A DNA stretch of 64,000 bases, taken from contig NZ_JXJP01000001.1 in NCBI RefSeq assembly GCF_000826645.1, positions 1 to 64,000 on the forward strand, in the 5' to 3' direction. The notes beneath the pieces were generated by a model, which made no database searches, was not told the DNA's origin, and saw only the letters and a program-made list of their open reading frames with translations. The DNA is from Psychroserpens mesophilus. GTDB taxonomy: Bacteria; Bacteroidota; Bacteroidia; Flavobacteriales; Flavobacteriaceae. Both the position numbers and the translations under genes were made by a program. Positions 27,608 through 36,558 of the stretch are shown here, piece by piece (position 1 is the stretch's first letter; each line of letters opens with the position of its first letter).

Positions 27608-27628
27608 AAATATTATAAAAAAGTTGCA

Positions 27629-27636
27629 CAAAGGTA
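27629..27636 (-). promoter_or_regulatory. -7 promoter box (TACCTTTG) for the yicC operon
   Basis: A TAnnTTTG match on the minus strand 22 bases upstream of the yicC ATG; it decides the start codon. Confidence 0.6.
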
Positions 27637-27686
27637 AGGAAAATCAAAACGTTTTAAAGCGGATAGTTTAGGTTTATAAAAAACGA

Positions 27687-27694
27687 TAACTTTG
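27687..27694 (+). promoter_or_regulatory. -7 promoter box (TAACTTTG) for the thioesterase
   Basis: An exact TAnnTTTG match 19 bases upstream of the ATG at 27714, divergent from the yicC promoter. Confidence 0.6.
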
Positions 27695-27713
27695 CACACT
27701 TAAAATTTAGAAG

Positions 27714-28190
27714 ATGTACAAAAAAGATTTTGAAATTAGATGGAGTGATGTTGACGCTAATGGCCATTTGGCAAATTCGGCTTATGTAAATTTTATGAGT
27801 CATACGCGTGTAGGATTCTTAAACGAGCACGGATTTTCTATGAAAAAGCTTATTGACTATGGTATTGGTCCTGTAGTGTTTTCTGAATACATTCACTATT
27901 TCAAGGAATCTTTTTTGGGTCAAACGCTAACCGTTACGCTTTCAGTATCTGGATTAAGTGATGATGGTATGTTTTTTAAATTTGAGCATAATTTTTACAA
28001 TCAAACAGGAAAACATGTTGCAACATGTGATATTCTTGGCGCCTGGATTAGCTTAAAAACCAGAAGCTTAATTGAGCTTCCTCATAATTTGAAAGAATTA
28101 ATAGCAACGTTTCCTAAGTCTACAAATTTTAAGGTACTTACAAAAGAAGACACACGCCAATCTGGTAAAAAGCCTCAAGATTTAAACTAA
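27714..28190 (+). CDS. Acyl-CoA thioesterase (4HBT hotdog family)
   Basis: This 158-residue protein has the YbgC/4HBT hotdog signature: WSDVDANGHLANSAYVNFM contains the catalytic Asp and the helix His. FSEYIHYFKES matches the second strand. It should hydrolyse an acyl-CoA or acyl-ACP thioester in the cytoplasm; chain-length preference is unknown. Its 3' end overlaps the convergent EamA gene by nine bases. Confidence 0.88.
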   Translation: MYKKDFEIRWSDVDANGHLANSAYVNFMSHTRVGFLNEHGFSMKKLIDYGIGPVVFSEYIHYFKESFLGQTLTVTLSVSGLSDDGMFFKFEHNFYNQTGKHVATCDILGAWISLKTRSLIELPHNLKELIATFPKSTNFKVLTKEDTRQSGKKPQDLN

Positions 28191-29075
28191 TGTTTTTGGT
28201 TTTTTAGTCACGAGATAAACGCCTGAAAATATAAGAACCATAGCGCCTATTTTAATTGGGCTCACAACATCTACACCCATGATAATCGCAAAAACACCTG
28301 CAATTACGGGTTGCAAATAAATAAATGTTCCAACAGTAGATGCTTTTAGAGAATTCAAAGCTAGTGGATTTAAAAGATAAGTTCCAAATGTGGCTCCTAT
28401 AATCACAAAGAGTACAGAAAACCAAATGTAAGGAGTAAATGTATGCCATTGAATCTCTAAGGCTTCTTGATACCCAAAGGGTAACGTAAGAATAACTCCA
28501 AATAAAAACAGCCATTTTATAAAGGTAAACGGATGGTATTTTGCAGTTAAACGTTTTATAATAATTACATAAATACTATATGAAATTGCATTTATAAAAA
28601 TGCACAAGTTCCCTAAAGCTACATTATCTCCAACTCTTGTAGATTTTCCTAAAGCTGTAAGCAACACACCACCAGCAAAAGCCAGAATGATACCGAATAC
28701 TTTCAGTTTGGTTAGCTTTTCATCAAGGAAGAAAATAGACAAAACCAATATTATAACAGGTGTGATAGTCATAATTACAGAAGCATGAATTGGAGAGGTC
28801 AATTCTAAGCCTTTCAAAAATAGAAGCATATTAATACACACCCCAAAAAGTGCAGCAAAGAATATGGTAACGAAATCTCTTTTTTCAATTTTCTCTTTTT
28901 TGTAAAAGAAACTAAAAGCCCAGAATAGAATAGTTGCACCAACAACCCTTAATAGCACAAATGCAAATGATTGTACAAAGCCCTCATTAATAACGTTTTT
29001 AGCATAGGTGTAATTTAGACCATACAAAAGCTGAACTAAAAACACGGCTAAAAGTGCAAATTTCCTACTATTCAT
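28182..29075 (-). CDS. EamA/DMT-family transporter
   Basis: This 297-residue inner-membrane protein has ten predicted helices in two EamA repeats. The first ends near LGKSTRVGDN (about 150) and the second includes PVIAGVFAIIMG. DMT exporters move amino acids or other small metabolites; the substrate is unknown. The start overlaps the 3' end of the ArsC-like gene by eight bases, so the two are translationally coupled. Confidence 0.9.
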   Translation of the reverse strand: MNSRKFALLAVFLVQLLYGLNYTYAKNVINEGFVQSFAFVLLRVVGATILFWAFSFFYKKEKIEKRDFVTIFFAALFGVCINMLLFLKGLELTSPIHASVIMTITPVIILVLSIFFLDEKLTKLKVFGIILAFAGGVLLTALGKSTRVGDNVALGNLCIFINAISYSIYVIIIKRLTAKYHPFTFIKWLFLFGVILTLPFGYQEALEIQWHTFTPYIWFSVLFVIIGATFGTYLLNPLALNSLKASTVGTFIYLQPVIAGVFAIIMGVDVVSPIKIGAMVLIFSGVYLVTKKPKTLV

Positions 29076-29427
29076 TAGCGTGGATAAAAGCTTTTGCAGC
29101 TTCTATAGTTTTAGCGCTGTTTCCAATAAAAATGGTATCATTTACAACAATTACAGGTCGTTTTAAAAACGTGTAATGCTCCAGAATGTAATGTTTATAA
29201 TCAGCTTCACTCAAGTTTTGTTCTTTTAAACCCATTTCCTTGTAAAGCTTAGCGCGTTTACTGAATAACGCCTCGTAACTACCCGCTAAGTCTTTAAGTT
29301 GATCCAGTTGTTTTACTGTAATATCTTCAGATTTTATATCTTGAAAACTGAAATCATTAGATAGATTTAACGATTTTATAATTCTGTCACAAGTATTGCA
29401 AGTTTTAAGATGATATACTTTTTTCAT
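29068..29427 (-). CDS. ArsC/Spx-family protein
   Basis: This 119-residue protein has the thioredoxin-like ArsC fold with an N-terminal CNTC pair (Cys10, Cys13) and the LKRPVIVVNDTIFIGN segment near the C-terminus. The CxxC and Arg-Pro are shared by arsenate reductases and Spx-like proteins. With no arsenic genes nearby, a general thiol-redox role is as likely as arsenate reduction. It is coupled by overlap to the EamA transporter gene. Confidence 0.87.
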   Translation of the reverse strand: MKKVYHLKTCNTCDRIIKSLNLSNDFSFQDIKSEDITVKQLDQLKDLAGSYEALFSKRAKLYKEMGLKEQNLSEADYKHYILEHYTFLKRPVIVVNDTIFIGNSAKTIEAAKAFIHANE

Positions 29428-29521
29428 GGTATGTTCTGCTCTGTAGATGAGGTTTTAATCCGTGCAAAGTAAACAGATTTAAAAAGAAAATTAGTTACTT
29501 TTAAAAAAAAATTAAAGTTTC

Positions 29522-30769
29522 ATGGATTATTATGCTATTGCTTCGGTGTTGATTGTACTTTCAGCACTTTTTGGTTATATCAATGTCAGGTTTTTAAAGT
29601 TACCAATAACCATCGGTTTGATGCTTATTACTATTGTCTTTACAATTATTATTGTTGCTATTGGACAGTTTGATGACACTTTGTTGTTACGAGAAAAGGA
29701 ATTGATTTCTCAAATTGATTTCAAAACAGTATTGCTAGATATTATGTTAAGTTTTCTACTTTTTGCAGGAGCTTTACATACCAATTTTAATCAGCTTAAA
29801 ATTCAGAGATGGCCAGTGTTTGTATTTGCTACTCTTGGTGTTTTAGTGTCTACATTCTTAGTAGGAAGTTTAACCTTCTTTTTACTTAAAATCTTAGGGC
29901 TTGAAGTTGCTTTTATCTATTGTTTATTATTTGGAGCATTAATATCGCCAACGGATCCTATAGCCGTTTTAGGCATCTTAAAAAAGGCAGGAGCACCTAA
30001 AAAATTAGAAACAAAAATAGTTGGAGAATCCCTATTTAATGATGGTGTCGGTGTTGTTGTGTTTTTGACCATATTTGCAATAGCAGCAAAACCTGATGCA
30101 GCCATTGAGTTTGGGGAAATCGCCAAATTGTTTGGGCAAGAAGTCCTTGGAGGAATTGGTTTAGGACTCATTTTAGGCTATATAACCTATAAATTATTGA
30201 AGTCTATTGATGATTATGAAGTTGAGGTCATTATCACCATTGCAACAGTGATGGGTGGAAGTTTGCTGGCACACCAATGGCATTTATCGGCACCTTTGGC
30301 TATGGTTACTGCTGGACTTATCGTTGGAAATGATACCGTTAGAAAAAGTTCTATGTCTGAAATTACGGAAATGTATGTTGACAAATTTTGGGAACTTATT
30401 GATGTGCTACTCAACACAGTGTTATTTGTCATGATAGGTATGGAAATGCTTGTGCTTACCTTTAGTTTCGATTATATTTTAGCAGGTCTTATTGCTGTAC
30501 CACTTGTGTTGTTGAGTAGGTTTGTGTCTTTATGGTTACCGATAAAATTTTTCGATAAAAAACTTGAATTTGTAAAACACACCAATCTCATAATGACTTG
30601 GGGAGGTTTGCGAGGAGGTATTTCAATTGCATTGGCTTTAAGTCTTACTCAAGACATGCACAGAGAATTGTTTTTAGTAATTACATATATCATTGTGGTC
30701 TTCTCAATTATAGGGCAAGGGCTTACTGTAGAACCAATAATCAAGCGATTATCTAAAGGCGCTGATTAG
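29522..30769 (+). CDS. CPA1-family sodium/proton antiporter
   Basis: This 415-residue membrane protein has about twelve hydrophobic helices. The ion-binding motifs of the NhaP/CPA1 group are present: GALISPTDPIAVLGILK and GESLFNDGVGVVVF (Asn-Asp). A charged motif MTWGGLRGGISIAL sits near the C-terminus. It exchanges Na+ or another monovalent cation for protons across the inner membrane, fitting a marine lifestyle. The 3' end overlaps the convergent DUF3298 gene by four bases. Confidence 0.93.
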   Translation: MDYYAIASVLIVLSALFGYINVRFLKLPITIGLMLITIVFTIIIVAIGQFDDTLLLREKELISQIDFKTVLLDIMLSFLLFAGALHTNFNQLKIQRWPVFVFATLGVLVSTFLVGSLTFFLLKILGLEVAFIYCLLFGALISPTDPIAVLGILKKAGAPKKLETKIVGESLFNDGVGVVVFLTIFAIAAKPDAAIEFGEIAKLFGQEVLGGIGLGLILGYITYKLLKSIDDYEVEVIITIATVMGGSLLAHQWHLSAPLAMVTAGLIVGNDTVRKSSMSEITEMYVDKFWELIDVLLNTVLFVMIGMEMLVLTFSFDYILAGLIAVPLVLLSRFVSLWLPIKFFDKKLEFVKHTNLIMTWGGLRGGISIALALSLTQDMHRELFLVITYIIVVFSIIGQGLTVEPIIKRLSKGAD

Positions 30770-31509
30770 TAAATGTTTAAATATGAGCTAATTTCAGAAT
30801 ATGGAATTATGAATTCTATAATACCTTGTGAATACGAGGCGATTTCATATGGATTGTATAAAATAATCAATCCTTCATCACTATAACCAATAGTTTCAGG
30901 GAGTTGAAAGTCTTTTCCGAAGAAAAAATCTTCTATTGGTTCATCTGATTTCGATTTAGCTTTCTCTTGTAGTTTCCTTTCAATAATTTTTGAAATATCA
31001 CTAACATTATTAATAAGCTCACTTTTGGAATATAATTCACCTGTTTGCGGATTAAAATTGAAAAACCTCACATTCGTATTTCCATGTGCTCCACCAGTAT
31101 CTAAATAAGAATTTATAGCCATGCATATGACTTCAGGAGAGCGATACGTCACTTCACCATCAATAAAGGCTTCCCACTTTTGAGGACTGTCTGGAAAATC
31201 ACTTTTAAAAGTGGTGTATTCCGTATTAAAACGTTCCACAGCATTTTTTATAGTAATATTAGTTAATGAATCTTCACTAAAATTAATTTGACTAACAATA
31301 TAATTTTCAATCGTAGTATTTATACGTTCTGAAACATCTTTATTGCCTTCAGCTTTAGGATAATTTATCGCAATATCAGCATCCTTTGATGTTTCAATAT
31401 GTGCTTCTGAAAATTCAATGCTCACGTCTTTTTTACACGAAAAAACGAAGCTTAAAACAATTATTAAAAAGAGGTGTTTTTTCAAAATAGGATTCAATTT
31501 GTTAAACAT
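30766..31509 (-). CDS. DUF4163/DUF3298 lipoprotein
   Basis: This 247-residue protein has a lipobox ending at Cys25 (FVFSC). The middle region (about 35-130) resembles DUF4163 and the C-terminal part (EPIEDFFFGKDFQLPETIG, YEIASYSQG, FIIPYSEI) is typical of DUF3298, as in PdaC/RsiV-like proteins. These domains bind envelope ligands; no catalytic role can be assigned here. It is divergent from the metB-like gene across a region holding a long inverted repeat. Confidence 0.85.
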   Translation of the reverse strand: MFNKLNPILKKHLFLIIVLSFVFSCKKDVSIEFSEAHIETSKDADIAINYPKAEGNKDVSERINTTIENYIVSQINFSEDSLTNITIKNAVERFNTEYTTFKSDFPDSPQKWEAFIDGEVTYRSPEVICMAINSYLDTGGAHGNTNVRFFNFNPQTGELYSKSELINNVSDISKIIERKLQEKAKSKSDEPIEDFFFGKDFQLPETIGYSDEGLIILYNPYEIASYSQGIIEFIIPYSEISSYLNIY

Positions 31510-31533
31510 TCAATAAAGGTATTACTTACATTT

Positions 31534-31569
31534 GAATACAACGAATTAAAGTTTTATTTTGTTGTATTC
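31534..31569. promoter_or_regulatory. Inverted repeat in the DUF3298/metB divergent region
   Basis: GAATACAACGAA (31534-31545) pairs with TTTGTTGTATTC (31558-31569), with one G-T wobble, around a 12-base AT-rich loop. It could be an operator or an mRNA hairpin ahead of the cystathionine gamma-synthase gene. I see no SAM riboswitch consensus. Confidence 0.4.
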
Positions 31570-31620
31570 TCAAAGCATTAAAATGAATCGTGTTTATTAA
31601 AGATCTAAGGCAAAAAACTA

Positions 31621-32760
31621 ATGAAATTTAACACCAAAACTATTCACGGAGGGCAGAAGCACGATCCAGCTTATGGAAGCGTGATGCCACCAATATATCA
31701 AACGTCAACTTACGCGCAATCTACACCTGGAGGTCACAAAGGGTATGAATATTCAAGAACTCATAATCCAACCAGAACTGCCCTGGAAAATGCGTTCGCC
31801 AGCATTGAAAATGGGAATTACGGATTAGCATTTGGTTCTGGTTTAGCAGCTATAGATGCCATAATCAAATTATTGGAACCAGGAGATGAAGTCATATCTA
31901 CTAACGATTTGTATGGTGGTTCTTACAGATTATTTACTAGTATTTTTAAAAAATTTGGGATTAAGTTTCATTTCGTAGGTATGAATAATGCCACAAATAT
32001 TAAAACCTATATCAACGAAAATACCAAATTAATTTGGGTTGAAACACCTACAAACCCAATGATGAATATTATAGATATTAGAGCGGCTTCTGCTATTGCA
32101 AAAAAGCATAATATTTTGTTAGCAGTCGATAATACGTTTGCAACGCCTTATTTACAAAGACCTTTAGATTTAGGCGCAGATATTGTGATGCACTCTGCTA
32201 CCAAGTATTTAGGTGGTCATAGTGATTTAATTATGGGCGCATTGGTTGTTAAAGATAAAGATCTGGCAGATCGTTTGTATTTTATTCAAAATGCCAGTGG
32301 AGCTGTATGCGGACCACAAGATAGTTTTTTAGCCTTAAGAGGTATTAAAACGCTTCATATTAGAATGCAACGTCACTGTGAAAATGGTAGAGCTGTGGCA
32401 GAATTTTTAGCAAATCATCCAAAAATAGAAAAGGTATACTGGCCAGGTTTTGAAAACCATCCGAATCATGATATCGCTAAATCACAAATGAGTGATTTTG
32501 GAGGTATGGTGTCATTTACAACAAAAGGTAACAATTATAAAGAAGCCATAAGTATTGTTGAGAATTTAAAGATTTTTACTCTGGCAGAGTCTTTGGGTGG
32601 TGTAGAATCTCTAGCAGGCCATCCAGCAAGTATGACACATGCAAGTATTCCAAAGGAAGAACGAGAAAAAACAGGAGTTGTCGATTCTTTAATCAGGTTA
32701 AGTGTTGGTATTGAAGATGAAGCTGATTTAATTGCAGATTTAAAACAAGCTATAGGTTAA
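31621..32760 (+). CDS. metB: Cystathionine gamma-synthase (trans-sulfuration PLP enzyme)
   Basis: This 379-residue PLP enzyme matches the Cys/Met family end to end: YEYSRTHNPTR, ETPTNPMMNIID, DNTFATPYLQ with Asp170, and SATKYLGGHSD with the PLP Lys195. It is normal in length and probably joins an activated homoserine to cysteine in methionine synthesis. A cystathionine gamma-lyase or homocysteine synthase activity cannot be excluded from sequence alone. It is followed after 36 bases by the nitrilase-GNAT gene and may be co-transcribed. Confidence 0.9.
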   Translation: MKFNTKTIHGGQKHDPAYGSVMPPIYQTSTYAQSTPGGHKGYEYSRTHNPTRTALENAFASIENGNYGLAFGSGLAAIDAIIKLLEPGDEVISTNDLYGGSYRLFTSIFKKFGIKFHFVGMNNATNIKTYINENTKLIWVETPTNPMMNIIDIRAASAIAKKHNILLAVDNTFATPYLQRPLDLGADIVMHSATKYLGGHSDLIMGALVVKDKDLADRLYFIQNASGAVCGPQDSFLALRGIKTLHIRMQRHCENGRAVAEFLANHPKIEKVYWPGFENHPNHDIAKSQMSDFGGMVSFTTKGNNYKEAISIVENLKIFTLAESLGGVESLAGHPASMTHASIPKEEREKTGVVDSLIRLSVGIEDEADLIADLKQAIG

Positions 32761-32796
32761 CGTTGTATAGGTATTGGCGAATTAAACCCATTTAAA

Positions 32797-34032
32797 ATGA
32801 GAATCTGTATCGCACAAACGCAATCCTTCAAGGGAGAAATTTACAGGAATATTCAAAATCACTTGCGTCTTATTAAGCGTGCAATTCATTTAAATTCTGA
32901 TGTAATCATATTTCCTGAATTATCAATTACTGGATATGAACCGAGCTTAGCCAAGGAATTTGCAACTCGTATTGATGATGATATCTTTAAGCCCTTCCAA
33001 GCCTTATCTGATAAAAATGACATCACTATCGGAATTGGTTTTCCTATTAATTCTGTTGAAGGCATCTGCATTAGTATGTTGATTTTTCAGCCAAATAAAA
33101 GCAGTAGTGTCTATTCTAAACAATTGTTGCATGATGATGAACTACCTTATTTTATTTCTGGGAATGATCAGCTAATTTTAAACATTGAAGGGGTTAAAAT
33201 TGCAATAGGAATTTGCTATGAAACCTTACAGCGAGAACATTTTTTAAATGCCAATCACAAAGGTGCTGATATTTACATTGCAAGTGTTGCTAAATCTAAA
33301 AACGGTATTGAAAAGGCTAATTTATTTTTTCCAAATATAGCTCGCGAATTTAGTACACCAATTTTAATGTCAAATTGCGTGGGTTATTGTGATGATTTTT
33401 TAAGTGTTGGACAAAGTGCTGTTTGGAATAAAAAAGGATTTCTAATCAATCAACTTGATAGTATCAACCAAGGAGTTTTAATCTATGACACTACATTTGA
33501 AACAGTAAAAATTCATCAATCCACTATAGAGAAAGGAAATTTAACTGATTTGGAAGCGCTCTTTCAAATCTATATAAATGGCAAGATAGAATTAGAGCGC
33601 AATGGTATATATCAATGGACAAATACGTATCCGACGATTTCAATCATTGAAAGTGATTTGCAAAAAGAGGTTCTTTACATATTAAAAAATGATAACGAAA
33701 TAATTGGTGCAATTGCTTTAAGCGAAGAGCAGGAAGATGAATACAAGTTGATTAATTGGAAATTTGATGATGGGAAAATATTAGTAGTTCATCGTCTTGT
33801 AGTCAATCCGAAACACCAAAAACAAGGATATGCTCAACAATTAATGGATTTTGCAGAAAATTACGCAGTGACGAACAACTATGCTTCAATTAGATTAGAT
33901 GCCTATAGCCAGAATAAAAGAGTGATTAATTTTTACAAGAAACGAAACTATAAGATTAGCGGAAATGTCAATTTTCCAGAAAGAGACTATCCATTTTATT
34001 GTATGGAAAAGGACATAAAAAAGACCAAGTGA
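32797..34032 (+). CDS. Carbon-nitrogen hydrolase fused to GNAT acetyltransferase
   Basis: This 411-residue protein joins two enzymes. Residues 1 to about 245 form a nitrilase-superfamily domain with the catalytic triad Glu41 (FPELSITGYEP), Lys108 (YSKQLLHDDE) and Cys140 (GICYET). Residues about 245-405 form a complete GNAT domain with acetyl-CoA loop VNPKHQKQGYAQQL (about 336-349) and the C-terminal FYKKRNYK strand. The join is seamless, with no stop or frameshift, and both domains look active. An amide hydrolase coupled to N-acetylation is the simplest reading; substrates are unknown. It lies downstream of metB. Confidence 0.88.
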   Translation: MRICIAQTQSFKGEIYRNIQNHLRLIKRAIHLNSDVIIFPELSITGYEPSLAKEFATRIDDDIFKPFQALSDKNDITIGIGFPINSVEGICISMLIFQPNKSSSVYSKQLLHDDELPYFISGNDQLILNIEGVKIAIGICYETLQREHFLNANHKGADIYIASVAKSKNGIEKANLFFPNIAREFSTPILMSNCVGYCDDFLSVGQSAVWNKKGFLINQLDSINQGVLIYDTTFETVKIHQSTIEKGNLTDLEALFQIYINGKIELERNGIYQWTNTYPTISIIESDLQKEVLYILKNDNEIIGAIALSEEQEDEYKLINWKFDDGKILVVHRLVVNPKHQKQGYAQQLMDFAENYAVTNNYASIRLDAYSQNKRVINFYKKRNYKISGNVNFPERDYPFYCMEKDIKKTK

Positions 34033-34045
34033 AAACCTGGTCTAT
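34020..34045 (+). terminator. Weak possible terminator overlapping the fusion gene stop
   Basis: AGACCA and TGGTCT pair around AGTGAAAACC and are followed by an AT-rich tract. The stem is short and overlaps the stop codon, so the call is tentative. Confidence 0.3.
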
Positions 34046-34068
34046 TTAATTATATATTATAAAAATTG

Positions 34069-34884
34069 TTAATCCAAATAGTAAATGTACCCAAAGTTCA
34101 ACCAAACCAACCAGTCATTGGCTTTGTTTGAAGGTAAATTATGATCTAAACCATCAACCTTGTCATTAAAAAAATACTGCCATCTTAAGTCTATCATTAA
34201 ATCAGACAAGACGGTTAATTTGTAGCGCGTACCAACACTTCCAACAACAGACCATGCTGTGCCACTGCCATCAAATAAAAATGGATCTTCGTTAACATTA
34301 GGGTTAGCTGCGTTTACCCAGCCTGGGAAAAAGTTATTCATGTTATTGATATTACCGTCAATAGCAGAAGTTTCCACACTTGGATTGTAAGACGTAAAAT
34401 GAACTCCTAAACTCACAAAAGGCGCAAACGAATAACCAAAAGCTTGAAATGATCTAATACTTTTTGGAAAGAATTCGATTTGTGTACCAATATCAAAATT
34501 ATTTGCTACACCAGTATGTAGTCGTAATTGCTCATAATTATTATTTATTGCAGCACGATCTACCCACTCTCCAAAATGATTTAAGGTAGTTCTGTTCCAA
34601 GAAATTTCATTTCTAAGTTTAAAATGGTCGTTAAAGAATGTGTCAGTAGAGTAGCAGTTACAATCAGCTCGGTAAGCAAAGTTTATGTAATGTACAATAC
34701 CAATACCAATACCAGTGTTGCCTGAATTCGTTTCGAAATCATTACGCACACCAAAATCAGATTGAAAAGCTACAGGACCCGCAATGACACCTATTTCGTG
34801 TGAAAAGCCGAGTTGAGCAAACACTTCATTTATACCCATTATAAAAACGAATACAAATGTTAATTGTTTAAAATTAAACGTCAT
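34069..34884 (-). CDS. Outer-membrane beta-barrel protein, THC0290_0291-like
   Basis: From the ATG at 34884 this is 271 residues with a signal peptide ending near NEVFAQ. The mature start (LGFSHEIGVIAGPVAFQSDFG) and the NDFETNSGN segment resemble a flavobacterial outer-membrane family I recall as THC0290_0291. Alternating strands and the terminal aromatic YIYYLD fit a barrel. A TTG at 34947 is rejected because it abuts a -7 promoter box at 34949. Function unknown. It is convergent with the nitrilase-GNAT fusion gene. Confidence 0.78.
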   Translation of the reverse strand: MTFNFKQLTFVFVFIMGINEVFAQLGFSHEIGVIAGPVAFQSDFGVRNDFETNSGNTGIGIGIVHYINFAYRADCNCYSTDTFFNDHFKLRNEISWNRTTLNHFGEWVDRAAINNNYEQLRLHTGVANNFDIGTQIEFFPKSIRSFQAFGYSFAPFVSLGVHFTSYNPSVETSAIDGNINNMNNFFPGWVNAANPNVNEDPFLFDGSGTAWSVVGSVGTRYKLTVLSDLMIDLRWQYFFNDKVDGLDHNLPSNKANDWLVWLNFGYIYYLD

Positions 34885-34948
34885 AGGGTTCAAAATTACC
34901 AAGGGCATATTTGTTAACAAATATATAAAAACTGCTCTAACTACCAAA

Positions 34949-34956
34949 CAAAAGTA
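34949..34956 (-). promoter_or_regulatory. -7 promoter box (TACTTTTG) for the barrel protein
   Basis: A TAnnTTTG match on the minus strand 65 bases upstream of the ATG at 34884. Confidence 0.5.
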
Positions 34957-35050
34957 GTTTCTCTTGCTATTTTTAATTTTAATTATAATTAATTTGCTAT
35001 TCCGATACTGAGAATATCAAAAAATATATACTTAAATTTTAAAGATAATG

Positions 35051-35058
35051 TATCTTTG
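35051..35058 (+). promoter_or_regulatory. -7 promoter box (TATCTTTG) for gdhA
   Basis: An exact TAnnTTTG match 39 bases upstream of the gdhA ATG. Confidence 0.6.
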
Positions 35059-35097
35059 TATAACAAAAATGAACATTGATTATTAATAATTTAATAG

Positions 35098-36441
<1,344 letters not shown>

Positions 36442-36460
36442 ACTTTTGAACAAAAACTTT

Positions 36461-36496
36461 AAAGCTCTCAATTAATTCTTGAGAGCTTTTTTTTTT
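36461..36496 (+). terminator. Intrinsic terminator after gdhA
   Basis: AAAGCTCTCA and TGAGAGCTTT pair around a 9-base loop and are followed by a T run. Confidence 0.9.
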
Positions 36497-36558
36497 GATA
36501 TAATGTATGATTATCTAAAATAACTCGTTACTTATAAATATATTTGATTTTTATTTTT

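Noticed and set aside
31510-31620. SAM riboswitch upstream of the cystathionine gamma-synthase gene
   Set aside because: Only one simple inverted repeat is present; the conserved core of known SAM riboswitch classes is not visible.
33530-33560. Nitrilase-GNAT junction as a sequencing frameshift or missed stop
   Set aside because: The frame is continuous, and the GNAT domain begins with a complete N-terminal segment (IEKGNLTDLEALFQIY), so a real fusion is the simpler reading.
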